Assembly: GCF_000283155.1 (NCBI RefSeq)
Contig: NW_004454180.1
Coordinates: 14,779,632-14,843,631, forward strand
Direction of reading: 5' to 3'
Length of the DNA: 64,000 bases
Source of the DNA: Ceratotherium simum simum
Taxonomy: Eukaryota > Chordata > Mammalia > Perissodactyla > Rhinocerotidae
The notes under the pieces are model-generated. The model saw nothing but the letters and a program-made list of their open reading frames with translations. It did not search any database and was not told where the DNA came from. Positions 10,311 through 22,480 of this stretch are shown piece by piece. Both the position numbers and the translations under genes were made by a program. How positions within the stretch are numbered: the first letter of the stretch is position 1; each line of letters begins with the position of its first letter.

Positions 10311-10594
10311 ATTGTTGTGTTTTTCTAGTTGGTGAATTTTTTTCTTCTTCCTCACTGGTAGCTGTCACTTCTCAGTATTGAGTCATTTCAAAATCTGATT
10401 TGAGATGATAGTAATTAGTAGTTATGGATGAGTAACACTGTTTTTTCTTGTTCAGGAGCGACTCGCTTTGTATATTATTCCTAAAAAGATAACATCATAA
10501 ATATAGAATTGGTTTACATATATAATGTCTTGTTTATTCAGTTGGCTTGTTTAAACCTTTTGGGAACAAGCCAATTACAAATGAATGAATAATA

Positions 10595-10840
10595 ATTTAC
10601 AACTGTCATTGATGGAGTGCTTACTATGTATCCTTACATGCCTTAACTCATTTAATTGTCAAAACAATCCTGTGAAGAGGGTATTATTACATTTCCCATT
10701 TTATAGATGAGAAAACTGAAGCACTGAGAGGTTAAATAACTTCCCCAAAGTCACACAGCCAACAAACTAGAACCAGGATTTAAGGTCTGGTAGCCAGGTT
10801 CCAGAGCCTTGCTCTTAATCAATATGCTATACTGACTCTG
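10595..10840 (-). mobile_element. MIR SINE
   Basis: Reverse-complement MIR core: 'ttatagatgagaaaactgaa', 'gaggttaaataacttcccca', 'agtcacacagcc', then 'gctcttaatcaatatgctat', matching the tRNA-derived head. MIR is an ancient mammalian SINE mobilised by L2. Good agreement through most of the length. Confidence 0.88.
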
Positions 10841-11654
10841 GAATGAATTAATACATAAATATTCAGTTGTATATAAAGGAAAATTTTAATACCAGTGTTC
10901 TAAATTGTAAAGCTTAGATTGTCATTGTTCATGATATAATCTGATTGTCACAAAAAGACCATTGCCGCAACAGACCTGCTTTGGAGCCTGACAATTCTCC
11001 CAGAAGAATTATTCCTTTGATATGAGATATACATTCTAGAGGGTCCCTCTAAAGCGAATAGTCATTTCGCTATGGAAACAGTAAACTTGTGGAATGCACT
11101 GACACATTAGCATGGATCACATTGCTGAATAATCTACTGTCTCAAACAAGTTTGAGGGCCTAAGGGAATAGCACATGGGACAAGTGAATTTTTAAGAGGA
11201 AGATGAGAGCCCTGGAACGTCACGTACTTCCTGTGCAGGATAATACAGGTGCTGAACTGCACTGGACAGCCTGGTAGGGCTCAGCACAAGGGTGATGAGT
11301 CCTTTGAGGGTGAGACTGATGTCAATGACATCTTCAGTACCCTGGGGAAATCTGCTCTAGCGTACTCTGGGAAAAACAGTTTTTCCTACACTCTTATTTA
11401 CAAATGTGACTCAACCCAGCATTTTATCTTGGAAGTGAAATATATTTTGCTGTAACTCATCCAGCTCAGATTATGTTTAAGAACTTGAGGAACCACTGAA
11501 AACCTTCAGATCATTGATTTAAATGTAATAACTCTGTTCTAGGAGTTCTCAGATGGGGTATCCTAAATCTGTCATAGGTGTGCTGCCTAATTTTGAACAA
11601 ATATTTACTATGATGTTATAATACTATTACAGTGCTATCTGTCAGAGCTGTGGG
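10841..11654. other. No recognised feature
   Basis: Contains a 68-codon frame at 11249-11455 without recognisable domains. No splice, repeat or RNA signature stands out. Confidence 0.45.
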
Positions 11655-12730
11655 TTTTTTTAAAGACTATTTTCTTAAAGTAGTTTTAGGTTCACAGCAA
11701 AATTGAGAGGAAGGTACAGACATTTCCCATATACCCCTTGCCCCTCTATGTGCATAGCCCCTCCCATTATCAACATCCTCTGCCAGAGTGGTCCATTTGT
11801 TATAATTGATGAACCTACATTGACACATCATAATCATCCAAAGTCCATAGTTTACATCAGTTTATTTTTGGTGTTGTGCATTGTACGGGTTTGGACAAAT
11901 GTATAATAACATGTATCCTTCATTATGGGAGCATACAGAGTATTTTCACTGCCCTAAAACCCCTGTGTTTTGCCTATTCATTCCTCGCCTTTCACTCCAA
12001 CCTCTGGCAACCACTGATATTTTTACTGGCTTCATAGTTTTTCCTTTTTCAGAATGTTGTATAGTTGGAATGACATAGTTTGTAGCCTGCTCAGATTGGC
12101 TTCTTTACCTAGTAAGATGCACTTAAGGTTCCTTCATGTCTTTTCATGGCTTTATAGCTCATTTCTTTTTTAGTGTTGAATAATATTCTGCTGTGTAAAT
12201 GAGCCACAGTTTATTAATCCATTCATGTACTGGGGACATCTTGGTTGCTTCCAAGTTTTGGCAATTATGAATAAAACTGCTATAACCATCCATGTGTAAT
12301 TTTTTGTGTGGACATAAGTTTTCAACTTTTTTGGGTACATACCAAGGTGTGCAGTTGCTGTATTACACAGTAAGATTATGTTTAGTTTCTTAAGAAACCA
12401 CCAAACTGTCTTCCAAAGTGACCATACCATTCTGCATTTCCACCAGCAGTGAATGAGAGTCCCTGTTGCTCCACATTCTTGCCAGCATTTGAGGTTGTTA
12501 GTGTTCCAGATTTTGGCCATTCTAATTGGTATGTAGTAAAGTCTCATTATTATTTTAATTTGCATTTTCCTAATGACATATGATGTGGAGCATCTTTTCA
12601 TACACTTATTTGCCATCTGTATATCTTCTTTGGTGAGGTGTCTGTTCAGGTCTTTGGCTCATTTCTTAATTGGATTGTTTGTTTTCTTATTGTTGAGTTT
12701 TACGAGCTCTTAGTATCAGAGCTGGTTTTA
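11655..12730 (-). mobile_element. 5'-truncated L1, ORF2 C-terminus plus 3' UTR
   Basis: Reads as L1 on the minus strand. On that strand the 148-codon frame 12616-12170 gives 'NNLKCWQECGATGTLIHCWW' and 'VLFIIAKTWKQPRCPQYMNG', the Cys/Trp-rich end of ORF2. The 3' UTR continues to a T-run at 11655-11662. The 5' end stops near 12730 within ORF2. Old: several substitutions in conserved words. Confidence 0.9.
12170..12616 (-). pseudogene. L1 ORF2 C-terminal remnant
   Basis: Open for 148 codons on the minus strand. Starts at the '[12 protein letters not shown]' segment (family: YEKxLxIHH-xG…), then the Cys-rich and 'WKCRMVWSLWKTVWWFLKKL' region and the 'YTWMVIAVLFIIAKTWKQP' end. Fragment of the RT protein; no RT catalytic part present. 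Confidence 0.88.
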
Positions 12731-12849
12731 GGATTCAATGCAAAGTAGGGTGTAATATAATGTTAATAAGAAGTAAGAGGCATAAAATAATGTAAAATAT
12801 GGACTAAAGAAAAGTTTGTGTTTATAGGAGCATCACGAGTATAGAAGAG

Positions 12850-13255
12850 ATGAGTTCTTCCTACTTAAAAATGTTTGAAGTCAACCATGGACAGCCATGT
12901 TGTAAGGAAGCCCAAGCTAGCCATGCAGAAATGATGTGTGGAGAAAGAGGGATGTAGGCTAACCCTCAGTTGCTTCAGTGATCCCAGCTCAGGTGCCAGA
13001 CATATGAGTGAAGGAACTATCTTAAACGTTCCAGCCCCAGCAGATGCCAAGTTAAGAATATCTGACTCCAGACATATGGCCCCAGTTGAGCAGTCCATCT
13101 ATCTACAGCTACTTGAGCAACCCCAGCTGAGGTCCCAGACATCATGGAGCAATGGCAAACGTCTCTGCTGTGCCCTGCTCAGCCTTCCTGATGATGCTCA
13201 GAATCATAAGCATAATAAAATCATTGTTAAAGAGTTTGCTACTGAGCAATAGATA
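12850..13255 (+). mobile_element. Ancient LTR-like repeat relic (MaLR/MLT1-like)
   Basis: Words such as 'ccccagctgaggtcccagac', 'ctctgctgtgccctgctcag', 'agcataataaaatcattgtt' and the end 'ctactgagcaatagatag' follow the 3' half of an old mammalian LTR-type repeat. A 104-codon frame at 12938-13252 is a by-product of this repeat and has no known domain. The family name is tentative. Confidence 0.5.
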
Positions 13256-13884
13256 GCAAGGACAGACTCCTTATATCCCCTCTATAACCTGGATTAGGCT
13301 TAAAGCATGGGCTGGGCATGAGCCTTCACATGAGCTAGAAAAACCTAAACTGCAGTGTTAAGTACACAAGTGTTTTTTGATTGTAATTTGCCTTCAGGAA
13401 TTTCCTTTGAAAGTGCAAATCATTCATGGTTAATTAAGCTTTAATAACAAACATCTCATTGGCATCTTCTGACTGAGTAGAACCCTATAGGAATAGGACA
13501 TGAGATAACGCTTTTCCAGGAGTATGCTTGGCCTAGCTCTGGTTTAACACTCTCTCTGGTTCCGGTAGGTTAGTATTCTTAGGCTTTCTCTCTCTCGCTC
13601 TTGTTAGCTCTTACTGGGGTAACATGAGAAAAGCAGGAAAAGTAACAGTTATGTTGTAGGCATAGTGCATCATGATTAAGAACAAGTCTTGTGGGTTGAA
13701 TAGAACCTGTGTTGGCTTTGATCTATGCAGGCTTTGAAAGACTCATGTTTTAAGAGCAGATGATGAGCCATGGAGCCAGGCCTGTCTGCTATGTGTATTG
13801 AAGAGTGGAAGCAGTGGGGGAGGAAAGGCATTTTGTACCTAAGTGAATAAAACAACAAATGGTAAAGTAAACACAGTTTGTTCA
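13256..13884. other. No recognised feature
   Basis: Mixed-composition sequence with a short 'tctctctctcgctcttg' pyrimidine run near 13587-13603. No gene or repeat identified. Confidence 0.45.
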
Positions 13885-14090
13885 AATAACTTTCTGTGCC
13901 TTGGGTGAGGGACTTAACCTCTCTAGATCTCTGTTTTGGGTTCCATAAAGGAAAAGGGTTGGATTAGAGGGCTTTTAAAATCACTCCATTTCTAAAATGT
14001 TTGACCCTAAGCATAAAATAGAAGAAAAGTTAGTCAGTGATCCTGACATCCAGTAGGTGCTTAATAAATATTTATTGAATGATTAATGAG
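13885..14090 (+). repeat. MIR-like relic
   Basis: 'gtgccttgggtgagggactt', 'aacctctctagatctctgtt' and the 3' end 'agtaggtgcttaataaatat' are in MIR/L2-tail order, but the centre is diverged. Confidence 0.5.
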
Positions 14091-14243
14091 ACACAAATAC
14101 ATCTCTCTAGTAGGATCTAAGACAGTGAAACCTCAGCACTGTTCAAAAATGTTATGATTTCCTAATTTTAACACTTATATTTAGAGCCAGAACTAGGCAA
14201 AACTGTTATAGCAGATATGTTTCTTTGTATCTTCCATCTTTGT

Positions 14244-14466
14244 ATCTAGCATCTACCAAATATGTCATTTCGGACAATGAGTTCAAATGACGTGGTTACA
14301 TTTAATCACCACAAAGGTCTTTTCACCTTGGAAATTTTATGACTAGGATTATTAAGATCCCATAAAAAAATATTTGGTGGCCACTCTGGCCTCCAGAATG
14401 GGGAATACAAGAAACTAGAACTGGAAAGTAACTAGTAGAGGTGGAAAAAGTAACAAAATGTTGGTA
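14244..14466. repeat. Direct repeat copy A (223 bp)
   Basis: Matches 15345-15567 base for base except one C/T difference (14386 versus 15487), with no indel; the offset is 1101 throughout. Flanks differ immediately on both sides. No transposon signature within it. See copy B. Confidence 0.97.
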
Positions 14467-14734
14467 TAATAAGTTTCCTTCTTATCTTCCAGAAATTCCA
14501 GCCACACTCCAGGAATATCCTGGTACTATGCCTAAAGGATTTTGCTTTCTAAACTGGACATCAACTGAGGGGTTTGGAAATCAACCTAAAGCCAACAGAC
14601 AACCCCACCCTTCCATGCCACTGACTTTTTTAAAAACTAAACTTATTTTGATTTCTTTTGTAGACTCACATGTTGTAGGAAATATCAAGATATCCCCTGT
14701 ATGTTCACTCAGTTTCCCCCAATGATAACATCTT

Positions 14735-15112
14735 GCATAACTGTAGTATAACGTCACGCCTGGGAAATCGACCTTGATATAATCCACTGACCTTATTCAG
14801 ATTTCACCAGTTTTACGAGAACTCATTCGTGTATGTGTGTGTGTGTGTATTTAGTTCTATGCTATGTTAGCGTATGTGTAGATTTGTGGAACCACAGTCA
14901 CGATACAGCACAGTCATGTCACCACAAGGATCCCTCATGCTTCCTTTTAATAGAAACCTTCCCCTCCCCCCTACCTCTGTCCCTAACTCTTGGCAACCAC
15001 TAATCTGTTCTTCATGTTTATAATTTTATCATTTCAAAAATGTTATACAAATGGAATCATACAGTATGTAACCTTTTGAGATTAGCTTTTTTCACTCAGT
15101 ATAATTCCAAGC
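14735..15112 (-). mobile_element. L1 3'-end fragment between the two direct-repeat copies
   Basis: Reverse-oriented L1 3' end: 'tcttggcaaccactaatctg', 'acaaatggaatcatacagta', 'ttttttcactcagtataatt'. A TG dinucleotide run at 14829-14848 lies inside. Ends abruptly near 15112 ('aattccaagccacag'). Confidence 0.8.
14829..14848. repeat. (TG)n microsatellite
   Basis: Imperfect GT/TG run of about 20 bases within an L1 3'-end fragment. Confidence 0.8.
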
Positions 15113-15344
15113 CACAGACTTTTAAGACTCAAAAAAAATGAAGGTATAATAATGGACTAAGATATGAAGGAATTGATGTTTTTGAATAAGAATTCTTATG
15201 AGTTGTCTGTTTCTCTGACCCCCTTAGCCAAATTACCTCCTTCCTCCACTATGTCTGCCAACTCACACCATGTCAGCAACCTTTTAACCTCAGTAAAAAG
15301 CTTTTACCTGAGAATGTGGAATCGGGAAAAGTGAATTAAGCCTG

Positions 15345-15567
15345 ATCTAGCATCTACCAAATATGTCATTTCGGACAATGAGTTCAAATGACGTGGTTAC
15401 ATTTAATCACCACAAAGGTCTTTTCACCTTGGAAATTTTATGACTAGGATTATTAAGATCCCATAAAAAAATATTTGGTGGCCACTTTGGCCTCCAGAAT
15501 GGGGAATACAAGAAACTAGAACTGGAAAGTAACTAGTAGAGGTGGAAAAAGTAACAAAATGTTGGTA
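15345..15567. repeat. Direct repeat copy B (223 bp)
   Basis: Same orientation as copy A, 222 of 223 identical. The spacer between copies is 878 bp and holds unique sequence plus the L1 scrap at 14735-15112. Such identity in non-coding DNA means a recent duplication or an assembly join error. Confidence 0.97.
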
Positions 15568-15582
15568 GCTTCGTGCAAAATA

Positions 15583-15712
15583 AAGATAGGCATTATTATC
15601 CTTGTTTTACAACTGAGAAGAGAGAGCTCTAGATCTTAAATAATTTGCTTAAAATCACTCAGTTGGAGGCAGGATTAGAATCCAAAGAGGCAGGATTAGG
15701 ATCCAAGTCTAT
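15583..15712 (-). mobile_element. MIR SINE fragment
   Basis: 'attattatccttgttttaca', 'aataatttgcttaaaatcac' and 'ggcaggattagaatccaa' are reversed MIR core. The last word is locally repeated ('ggcaggattaggatccaa'). Confidence 0.7.
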
Positions 15713-15933
15713 TTCCAAAGAAGACTCTCTCTCTCTCAAAAAACAAAACAAAATCTTTATTGGCACAGACAAAAAAGATATTAGCATCAGGGGAAGAGGG
15801 AGTTCCATGTGGGAATGAAGTCTGAGTAGACTGTATGTTGGCTGAAGTAGAGTGGCCCTTCTAGCCGGTTTGTAGGAGGTAAGGGTGCGTGTTTATATAT
15901 AAGAGACGACAAGGAGAATGTGTTCACCTGGGG

Positions 15934-16115
15934 CACTGATTCTCCAAATGTGGTCCGCAGACCAGCTTCATTAATCTCACCTAGGAACTTGTTAGAAGTG
16001 CAGATTTTCTGGCCCCAGGCCTATGAATCAGAAACTCTGGGAGTGAAGCCCAGAATCTGTTTTAACAAGTCTTATAGGTGGTTCTGGTGGGCACCAACGT
16101 CTGAGAACTACTAGT
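15934..16115 (-). mobile_element. MER5A-like hAT (Charlie) MITE
   Basis: Matches the reversed MER5A consensus end to end: start 'cactgattctccaaatgtgg', 'ctcacctaggaacttgttag', 'aatcagaaactctgggagtg', 'tgttttaacaagtcttatag', end 'gtctgagaactac'. The inverted termini (…GGTTCTCAAA…) are visible but degraded. Non-autonomous; no transposase. Confidence 0.88.
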
Positions 16116-16439
16116 GCCCCAGTGGCAAGCTTATATTGGCTAGTATATGAGAGTGAAGAAGATATGAAGTCTTTCAATGGCCAAAAGGGATGATTCTATG
16201 TTTAAGGGAATTTCTTAGGAACTGAACTTCTTCCTGTGCCGCTTGATTCTGAGTCACTTGCTGGTGATCTCCATGGCTTAAACTCTAATATCTTTGGCCT
16301 TGATTCCTACCTCTGGACACTATTCTCTGAGTTTGAGTACACTCTTTATTGTACCCTGACTTACATCCGGTAGAGATTGCTCAGTACCAGCCCTGGGAGG
16401 GTTGGGGGAATAAGAGAATTCTGATGTAGGATGGCTTTT

Positions 16440-16870
16440 GGTAAAGTGAAAGGTTTTCCAAACTGGAGAATTTAAACTATTATTTTTAGTTATTGGATAT
16501 CCATAAAAGACTTTTGGCAGAGGAATGACATGACAAAGTTATATTTTTGGAATATTAACTTGGAAGGAATTCGTAGAATAGATTGAGTGGAAGTGATTTG
16601 GAAGCTCATGCAATAAACTAGGCATGAAGTGGCAAGAGCATTGGTGTTGGAAGGGAACGACATGGAAGGGAGTAGAACGTGAGAAACATTTAGAGAGAAA
16701 ATCCAATATAACTTTGGGGATTAATTTGCAGTAGAAAGTGAATAAGAGGGAGGAAAGAACAAATAACAGATTGAGAGACTTGATAAATGTGAAAATAACG
16801 CTACTGACAGAAATATGGGACTCAGTTTAGGTATCTTGTTTTGGAGAGTTAATTGGATCATTTTGAATGT
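16440..16870 (+). repeat. Ancient mammalian interspersed repeat copy
   Basis: 'ggcagaggaatgacatgaca', 'ttggaatattaacttggaag' and a purine-rich run of 'gg-agtggaag' words are in the same order as at 50440-50830. An old, diverged family I do not name. Confidence 0.45.
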
Positions 16871-19378
16871 ATTCGATGTGAGAGAATGGTAAAACACCCA
16901 AGTGTACTGCTTGTTAGATAAGTGAATAAATGGAGGCTTTTTTCAAGGATCAAGTGATAGAGTTGGATTGTCTTAGGGAAAATTGTGATTTTCTGCTTTG
17001 AATTTTATTAATCCAAACATGACTAAATAGATCTGCGTGCCTTTGAAGGCAAGTTATTCAAACTCTGAAAAAGCATGGCCCCAGCACAGTGGTTTCTTGG
17101 TAACAGGGATAGAGTAATGATGGTGGTCACGATGGGGCTTTGAAGGTAGAAGGGAGGGCAGTGGATATTGGAGAGAATGGTGATTGTTTTTCAATGAAGA
17201 ATGGATATAACTGGAATATTGTTCTTTATTTCAATGGTCTGCTGCTTTTAGATCTGATTTTGTGTGCATGGAATAATGCACAGTGGAGATGGAGATATGA
17301 AAATGGATTGGCATATGAGTGTAGTATTGTAGAACAATCTGTTAGAGATGGCTTCCTTGTTTAGAAGTTGATGATACCTGAAAGAAGCTACCTGCTTTGA
17401 GATGGAAAAGATTCCCCGGTTCCATTGTCATACCTTGCCAAGTCATGACAGAATTTAGAGTTTGGAAAATAACATTATGGAAATTATTTAATTACATGGA
17501 AAGTATATGAAAGGAAACAATTTTCTCTTTAGCAGATATGCTGTGCCTTATCATACTCTTTACCTGACAAGCCATATTTGATTTAAGTTTTTCTTTTTTT
17601 ATTCTTTGGGGTTTACAATAAGCTTTAAAACAATATATGAAATAGTGCCTGGGAACCCCAAAACACTGAAGCCAAGGTTCATAAAGCATTTGTAAGGAAA
17701 TGCTGATACATCTCTTGAGGCCATCCCTGTTAACCCACTGTTACTATAGATGTCTGAGGAGCATATTAATATGCCTATTAGCAATGTAAGTCTATTTCAT
17801 TTTTGGGTCAAACAGCCAAAAGAATATTTCTTTTTTTCTTCTCTTCTTCTGATTGCCCTACCTGGGCTGTAACTAGATGAACATTTACAACTCTGAATGA
17901 TATCATGCAATTAAGACTCTCTATAACATTCTAATTTGCATATCTCATTATATAGAGTGACACCATTAGAAGACATGTGTTGAAGCTTTCAAAATGATTA
18001 TGATATGTGAATGTATTATGGGATGAAGATGCTTTGCTGAACTAAGATTGTACAGTATTCACAGGCACTTAGGCTAGCAGGTGCTTCCTGAGGAAGTGAT
18101 TTCTGTGAGCAAGTGCCAATCACCTTCTTTATTTTTCTTTTCTGCTTTGCCATAAAATAGAAGTTTTAGAAGATAGTAATTATTTAAACACAATTAGCTG
18201 GGCTTCTTATTCTCTGTCTGTCCCTCCAGATCTGCTCTTTCGGTTGGGTTTGGCCAATGGAAGGCACCATCAGTGGAGAGATGTTGAGGTATTTATTTCC
18301 CTGCCTTCTTCCTTGCTGGGTCAAGATTCGGCAGTGACTGCATTTGAAGGAGCATTTCTATGAAATGAATGAAACTTCAGCTTCAGAGCTACTCATATGT
18401 ACAGGCCCTTTCCAAGGCCCAGAGAGGGCTCTGACAATGTATTCACATGGTCGTATGTTTTTGTTAAAAGGAAAAAGATTCTGACATTAAGAAGTATATT
18501 TGAAAAGATATTTTAGAATATTTCAATAATACAAGTGAGAAATTTGAGACTTCTGATAAGGAGATCACTGAAGGATACTTTCTTTTATCATTTCTAAATA
18601 TATTTATTAAAAAAACTAAGAGAAAATTTAAACAATTAATGAAATATGAAGGAAAAGTGATAAATTGAGTGATTAAATCACTAGAAACTATTCTGATATT
18701 GAGCAATAAAACAAAATTTTTCCAGTTCATACTTGAAGCTGTAATTCATTAAGAGGAGGAGATAAATTATGAATAAAAAGAATGAATAGGCTCTTGAATT
18801 GTTTGATAATCTAATTAACAAAGAAGAATGAATCATACTGACACATTGGAGAGAGATATAAATTTGTTGGTGCTTTGACATGAATTACTGACATTGGTGA
18901 AGATAATATGAAAGTCACAATAAGACACTATAATGAGGACAGTTAGGACAAATTGGTTAATGACTACTGTCAACTCAAACAGTATTTAATATTAGTCACT
19001 GCATAAGAAAACTTGAAATGCCTTGAAGTCTTATAGCTTTACATTACAGAAATTTGAGAGAGGGTTTCCCAAATTTGAATATAAAACAAAAAAATTACGT
19101 GACATTAACAATAGGAATTGTGAAGCTGTAAAAAACTTTTCTAAACTGTTGATGATGAAAAGCAAATTTTAATCCATCGTGTTAGAGAAAATACTGACTT
19201 TTTTTTATTTTCTCCCTATAAATTTGATCTTACAAAATTATTATATGAAGAAGCAATCAGAATATGCAACCAATAAAAGTCAGAAAAAACATGTTCCAAA
19301 TCTGTGTCTGCTAGTTAGTTAATAAAACTTTTAGCTATTTTTCTGGATTTTGTTATGGTTTTTGTTAGATTTAAAGAG
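16871..19378. other. No recognised feature
   Basis: AT-rich DNA with no long frame (largest about 88 codons at 18464-18730 on the minus strand, low complexity). A segment at 18225-18360 ('tttggccaatggaaggcacc') may be an old repeat. No gene identified. Confidence 0.45.
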
Positions 19379-19390
19379 ATTGTAATTTTT

Positions 19391-19654
19391 TTAGTTTTTT
19401 TTTTTTTTTTTTTGTGAGGAAGATTGTCCCTGAGCTAACATCTGCCAATCCTCCTCTTTTTGCTGAGGAAGACTGGGAAGATTAGCCCCAAGCCAACACC
19501 TGTGCCAATCTTCCTCTACTTTCTGTGGAATGCTACCACAGCATGGCTTGACGAGTGGTGCATAGGTCCGTGCCCAGGATCAGAACCTGAGAATCCCGGG
19601 GCGCCAAAGCAGAGTGTGCCAACCCAACCACTATGCCATTGGGCCAGCCCCAAA
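19391..19654 (-). mobile_element. ERE-type SINE
   Basis: Begins (plus strand) with a T-run, then 'gaggaagattgtccctgagc', 'gctgaggaagac', 'ccacagcatggcttgacgag', and ends 'ctatgccattgggccagccc'. Flanked by a 12-bp TSD ATTGTAATTTTT at 19379-19390 and 19655-19666. Confidence 0.95.
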
Positions 19655-19930
19655 ATTGTAATTTTTAATTTTTAAAATATTCACCTTCATGCCTAATTTC
19701 GTATTTATAATTTTGCTCTATTTTTTATTAAAGAAAGCACCCTAAATTGTAGAAACTTAAGCCCTATAAAACCTTCATTAGTTCCTGTCTCATGGCCCCT
19801 CTCCACAGTATAGCTCTAACTGGAATCTGGTAGCAGCTCTCTCACTTGACCCATTGGGCTTAAGTATAATAACCCCTTCCTGCATTTGTGACTCCCTGAG
19901 GGATTCATTGTCCTTTTTGGTTTCCTTAAA

Positions 19931-20143
19931 CCATCGGTACTCATCCTTGGTGTATTGACAGTTTGGTTGGATAATTCTTTGTTATTGGGGTCCTGTCTAG
20001 TGTTAAGATGCATAGTACCACCCTTTGCCTTTACCCACTAGATGCTAGTAGCACTTCCCAAGTTGTGACAACCAAAAATGTCTCCAGACATTACCAAATA
20101 TCTCCTGAGGGGAAAAATTGTCACCCCCAGTTGAGAACCACTG
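19931..20143 (-). mobile_element. MER20-like hAT (Charlie) MITE
   Basis: Reversed consensus is followed through the full length: 'ggtactcatccttggtgta', 'ggataattctttgttattgg', 'ccactagatgctagtagcac', 'gtgacaaccaaaaatgtctc', end 'cagttgagaaccactg'. Family name tentative, superfamily secure. Confidence 0.85.
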
Positions 20144-20630
20144 TTTTAAAACTTTATAAATGGTCCTTTCATTAAAATACCTTTGATTGTCCTTTTCAGC
20201 TTACCATTTCTTCTAGTAAGATAGTTATGAGACACCTTTTCAAAATAGTAACAAGAACAGATGTGAAATTCTCATAATGGTTAAAAATAGGCACTTTATC
20301 GCTTTTATCTTTAAAAGAAGAAAACAACTATGCATTCCATTCCTGTATATGGAGTAATAGTCTGAAGCAGATTATTTCTAAATGCTAAGTAGCTTAAAAA
20401 GGAAGGAAAAATATACATACAAATGACAAATATAAAAAGGAAAACACATTCTAGAAAGAAGAAAGCATAATGTCAATAGCTAGGGATGGTGAAGAAAAAA
20501 ACTTGAAAATAATTGAATATGCTCAGAAGATTCAAGCCAATAAAGCAGGGAGCATTATAGAATAAATAAAAGAGAGGTGGGTTTAGACAGAACTTTCAGT
20601 GATGGCAAAGTGAAGGAGGTTGGCCAATTC
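20144..20630. other. No recognised feature
   Basis: AT-rich, A-rich stretches at 20400-20560. Nothing supportable seen. Confidence 0.45.
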
Positions 20631-20636
20631 TCTCCC

Positions 20637-21720
20637 TTCAAAACCAATTGTAGTTTTTTTGCTATTGAGTTGTATGAGTTCCTTATATACTTTGGAAATT
20701 GACCCCTTATCAGACACATGGATTGCAAATGTTTTCTCCCATTCTGTAGGTTGCCTTTTCAGTCTGTCGATTGTTTCCTTTGCTGCAAAGAAATTTTTTA
20801 GGTTGATGTAGTCCTATTTGTCTTTTTTTTGCTTTTATTGCCTGTGTTTTTGGTGTTATACCAATGAGATCATTACCAGGGCCAATGTCATGAAGCTTTT
20901 CTGCTATGTTTTCTTCTAGGAGTTTTACAGTTGCAGGTCTGTTGTTTAAGTCTTCAATCCATTTTGAGTTGATTTTTGTGTGTGGTGTAAGATAAGGGTC
21001 CAGTTGTGTTCTTTTGCATGTGGATATCCAGTTTTTTTCCAGCATCGTTTGTTGAAGAGACAATCCTTTCCCCATTATGTATTCTTGATACCCTTGTTGA
21101 AGATCAGTTGACCTTATATGTGTGGATTTATTTCTGGACTTTCTATTCTCTTCCATTGGTCTATATGTCTGTCATTATGCCAGTACTATACTGTTATAAT
21201 TATTGTAACTTTGGAATATATTTTGAAATCAAGAAGTGTGACATCTCCAGCTTTGTTTTTCTTTCTTAAGATTGTTTTGGCTACTTGGGGTCCTTTGTGG
21301 TTCCATACGAATTTTAGAATTTTTTTTTCTATTCCTGTAAAAAATACCATTGACGTTTTGATACAGATTGCATTGAATTGGTAGATCACATTGGGTAATA
21401 TTGACATTTTAACAATATTATGTCTTTCAATCCATGAACATAGATATCTTTCCACTTATTTGTGTCTGCTTTAATTTCTGTCATCAATGTTTTGTAGTTT
21501 TTAGTGTACAATCTTTTACTTCTTTAGTTAAGTTTATTCCTAAGTATTTTATTCATTTTGGCACTATTGTAAATGGGATTTTTTTCCTAATTTCCTTTTC
21601 AGATAATTTGTTGTTAGTGTACAGAAATGTAACCGATTTTTGTATGTTGATTTTGTATCCTGCAACTTTACAAAATATTTTTATTAATTCCAACAGTTTT
21701 TTGTGGAGTGTTTAGGGTTA
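20637..21720 (-). mobile_element. Inverted 5' segment of a twin-primed L1 (ORF2 part)
   Basis: Minus-strand L1 ORF2. Frames on that strand at 21455-21186 ('[20 protein letters not shown]', 'LDFKIYSKV') and 21156-20710 ('PYLTPHTKINSKWIEDLNNR', '[19 protein letters not shown]') give the region after the RT core. The L1 coordinate falls as plus-strand position rises. Together with 21733-22480 it forms one insertion (see findings). Confidence 0.9.
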
Positions 21721-21732
21721 AACCTAAACATA

Positions 21733-22480
21733 AGGTCAAAACCACAATGAGATATCATCTTATACCATTAGGTTGGCTATTATCAAGAAAACAAAAGACA
21801 ACAAGTGTTAGCAAGGATGTTGAGAAATTGGAATCCTTGTACACTGTTGGTGGGAATGCAAAATTATGCTGTCACTAGGGAAAACAGAATGGAGATTCCT
21901 CAAAAAATTAAAGATAGAACTATCATATGATTCAACAGTCCTACTTCTGGGTATTTATTTAAAATAATTGAAATCAGAATCTTGAAGAGATATCAGCATT
22001 TCCATGTTCATTGCAGCATTATTCACAGTAGCCAAGATGTGGAAACAATCTAAATGTCCATCAATGGATGAATGAATAAAGAAAATGTGGTATATATACA
22101 CAATGGAATATTATTCAGCCTTAAAAAAGGAGATCCTACCATATGTGACAACATAGATGATGTCCTTGGGGACATTATTCTAAGTGAAATAAACCAGTCA
22201 CAGATGGACAAATACTGCACGACTCCACTTATATGAGGTATCTAAAATAATCAAATTCGTAGAAGCAGAGAATGGAATGATAGTTGCCAGGGGCTGGTGG
22301 GGGAGAGAGGGTGAAATGAGGAGTTGCTAATCAATGTGTATAAAGTTTTAGTTATGCAAGAGAATAAGTTCTAGGAATCTGCTGTGCAACATTGTGTCTA
22401 TAGTTAACAATACTGTATTATACACTTAAAAATATGTTAAGAGGGTAATCACGTGTTAAGTGTTCTTCCCACAATTAAAA
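21733..22480 (+). mobile_element. 3' segment of the twin-primed L1
   Basis: Plus-strand L1 3' end beginning 'aaaaccacaatgagatatca', then 'gttggtgggaatgcaaaatt', 'cattgcagcattattcacag', 'tggaatattattcagcctta', 3' UTR and a short A-run at 22477-22483. It starts about 100-130 bp of L1 sequence downstream of where the inverted segment begins. Confidence 0.9.
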
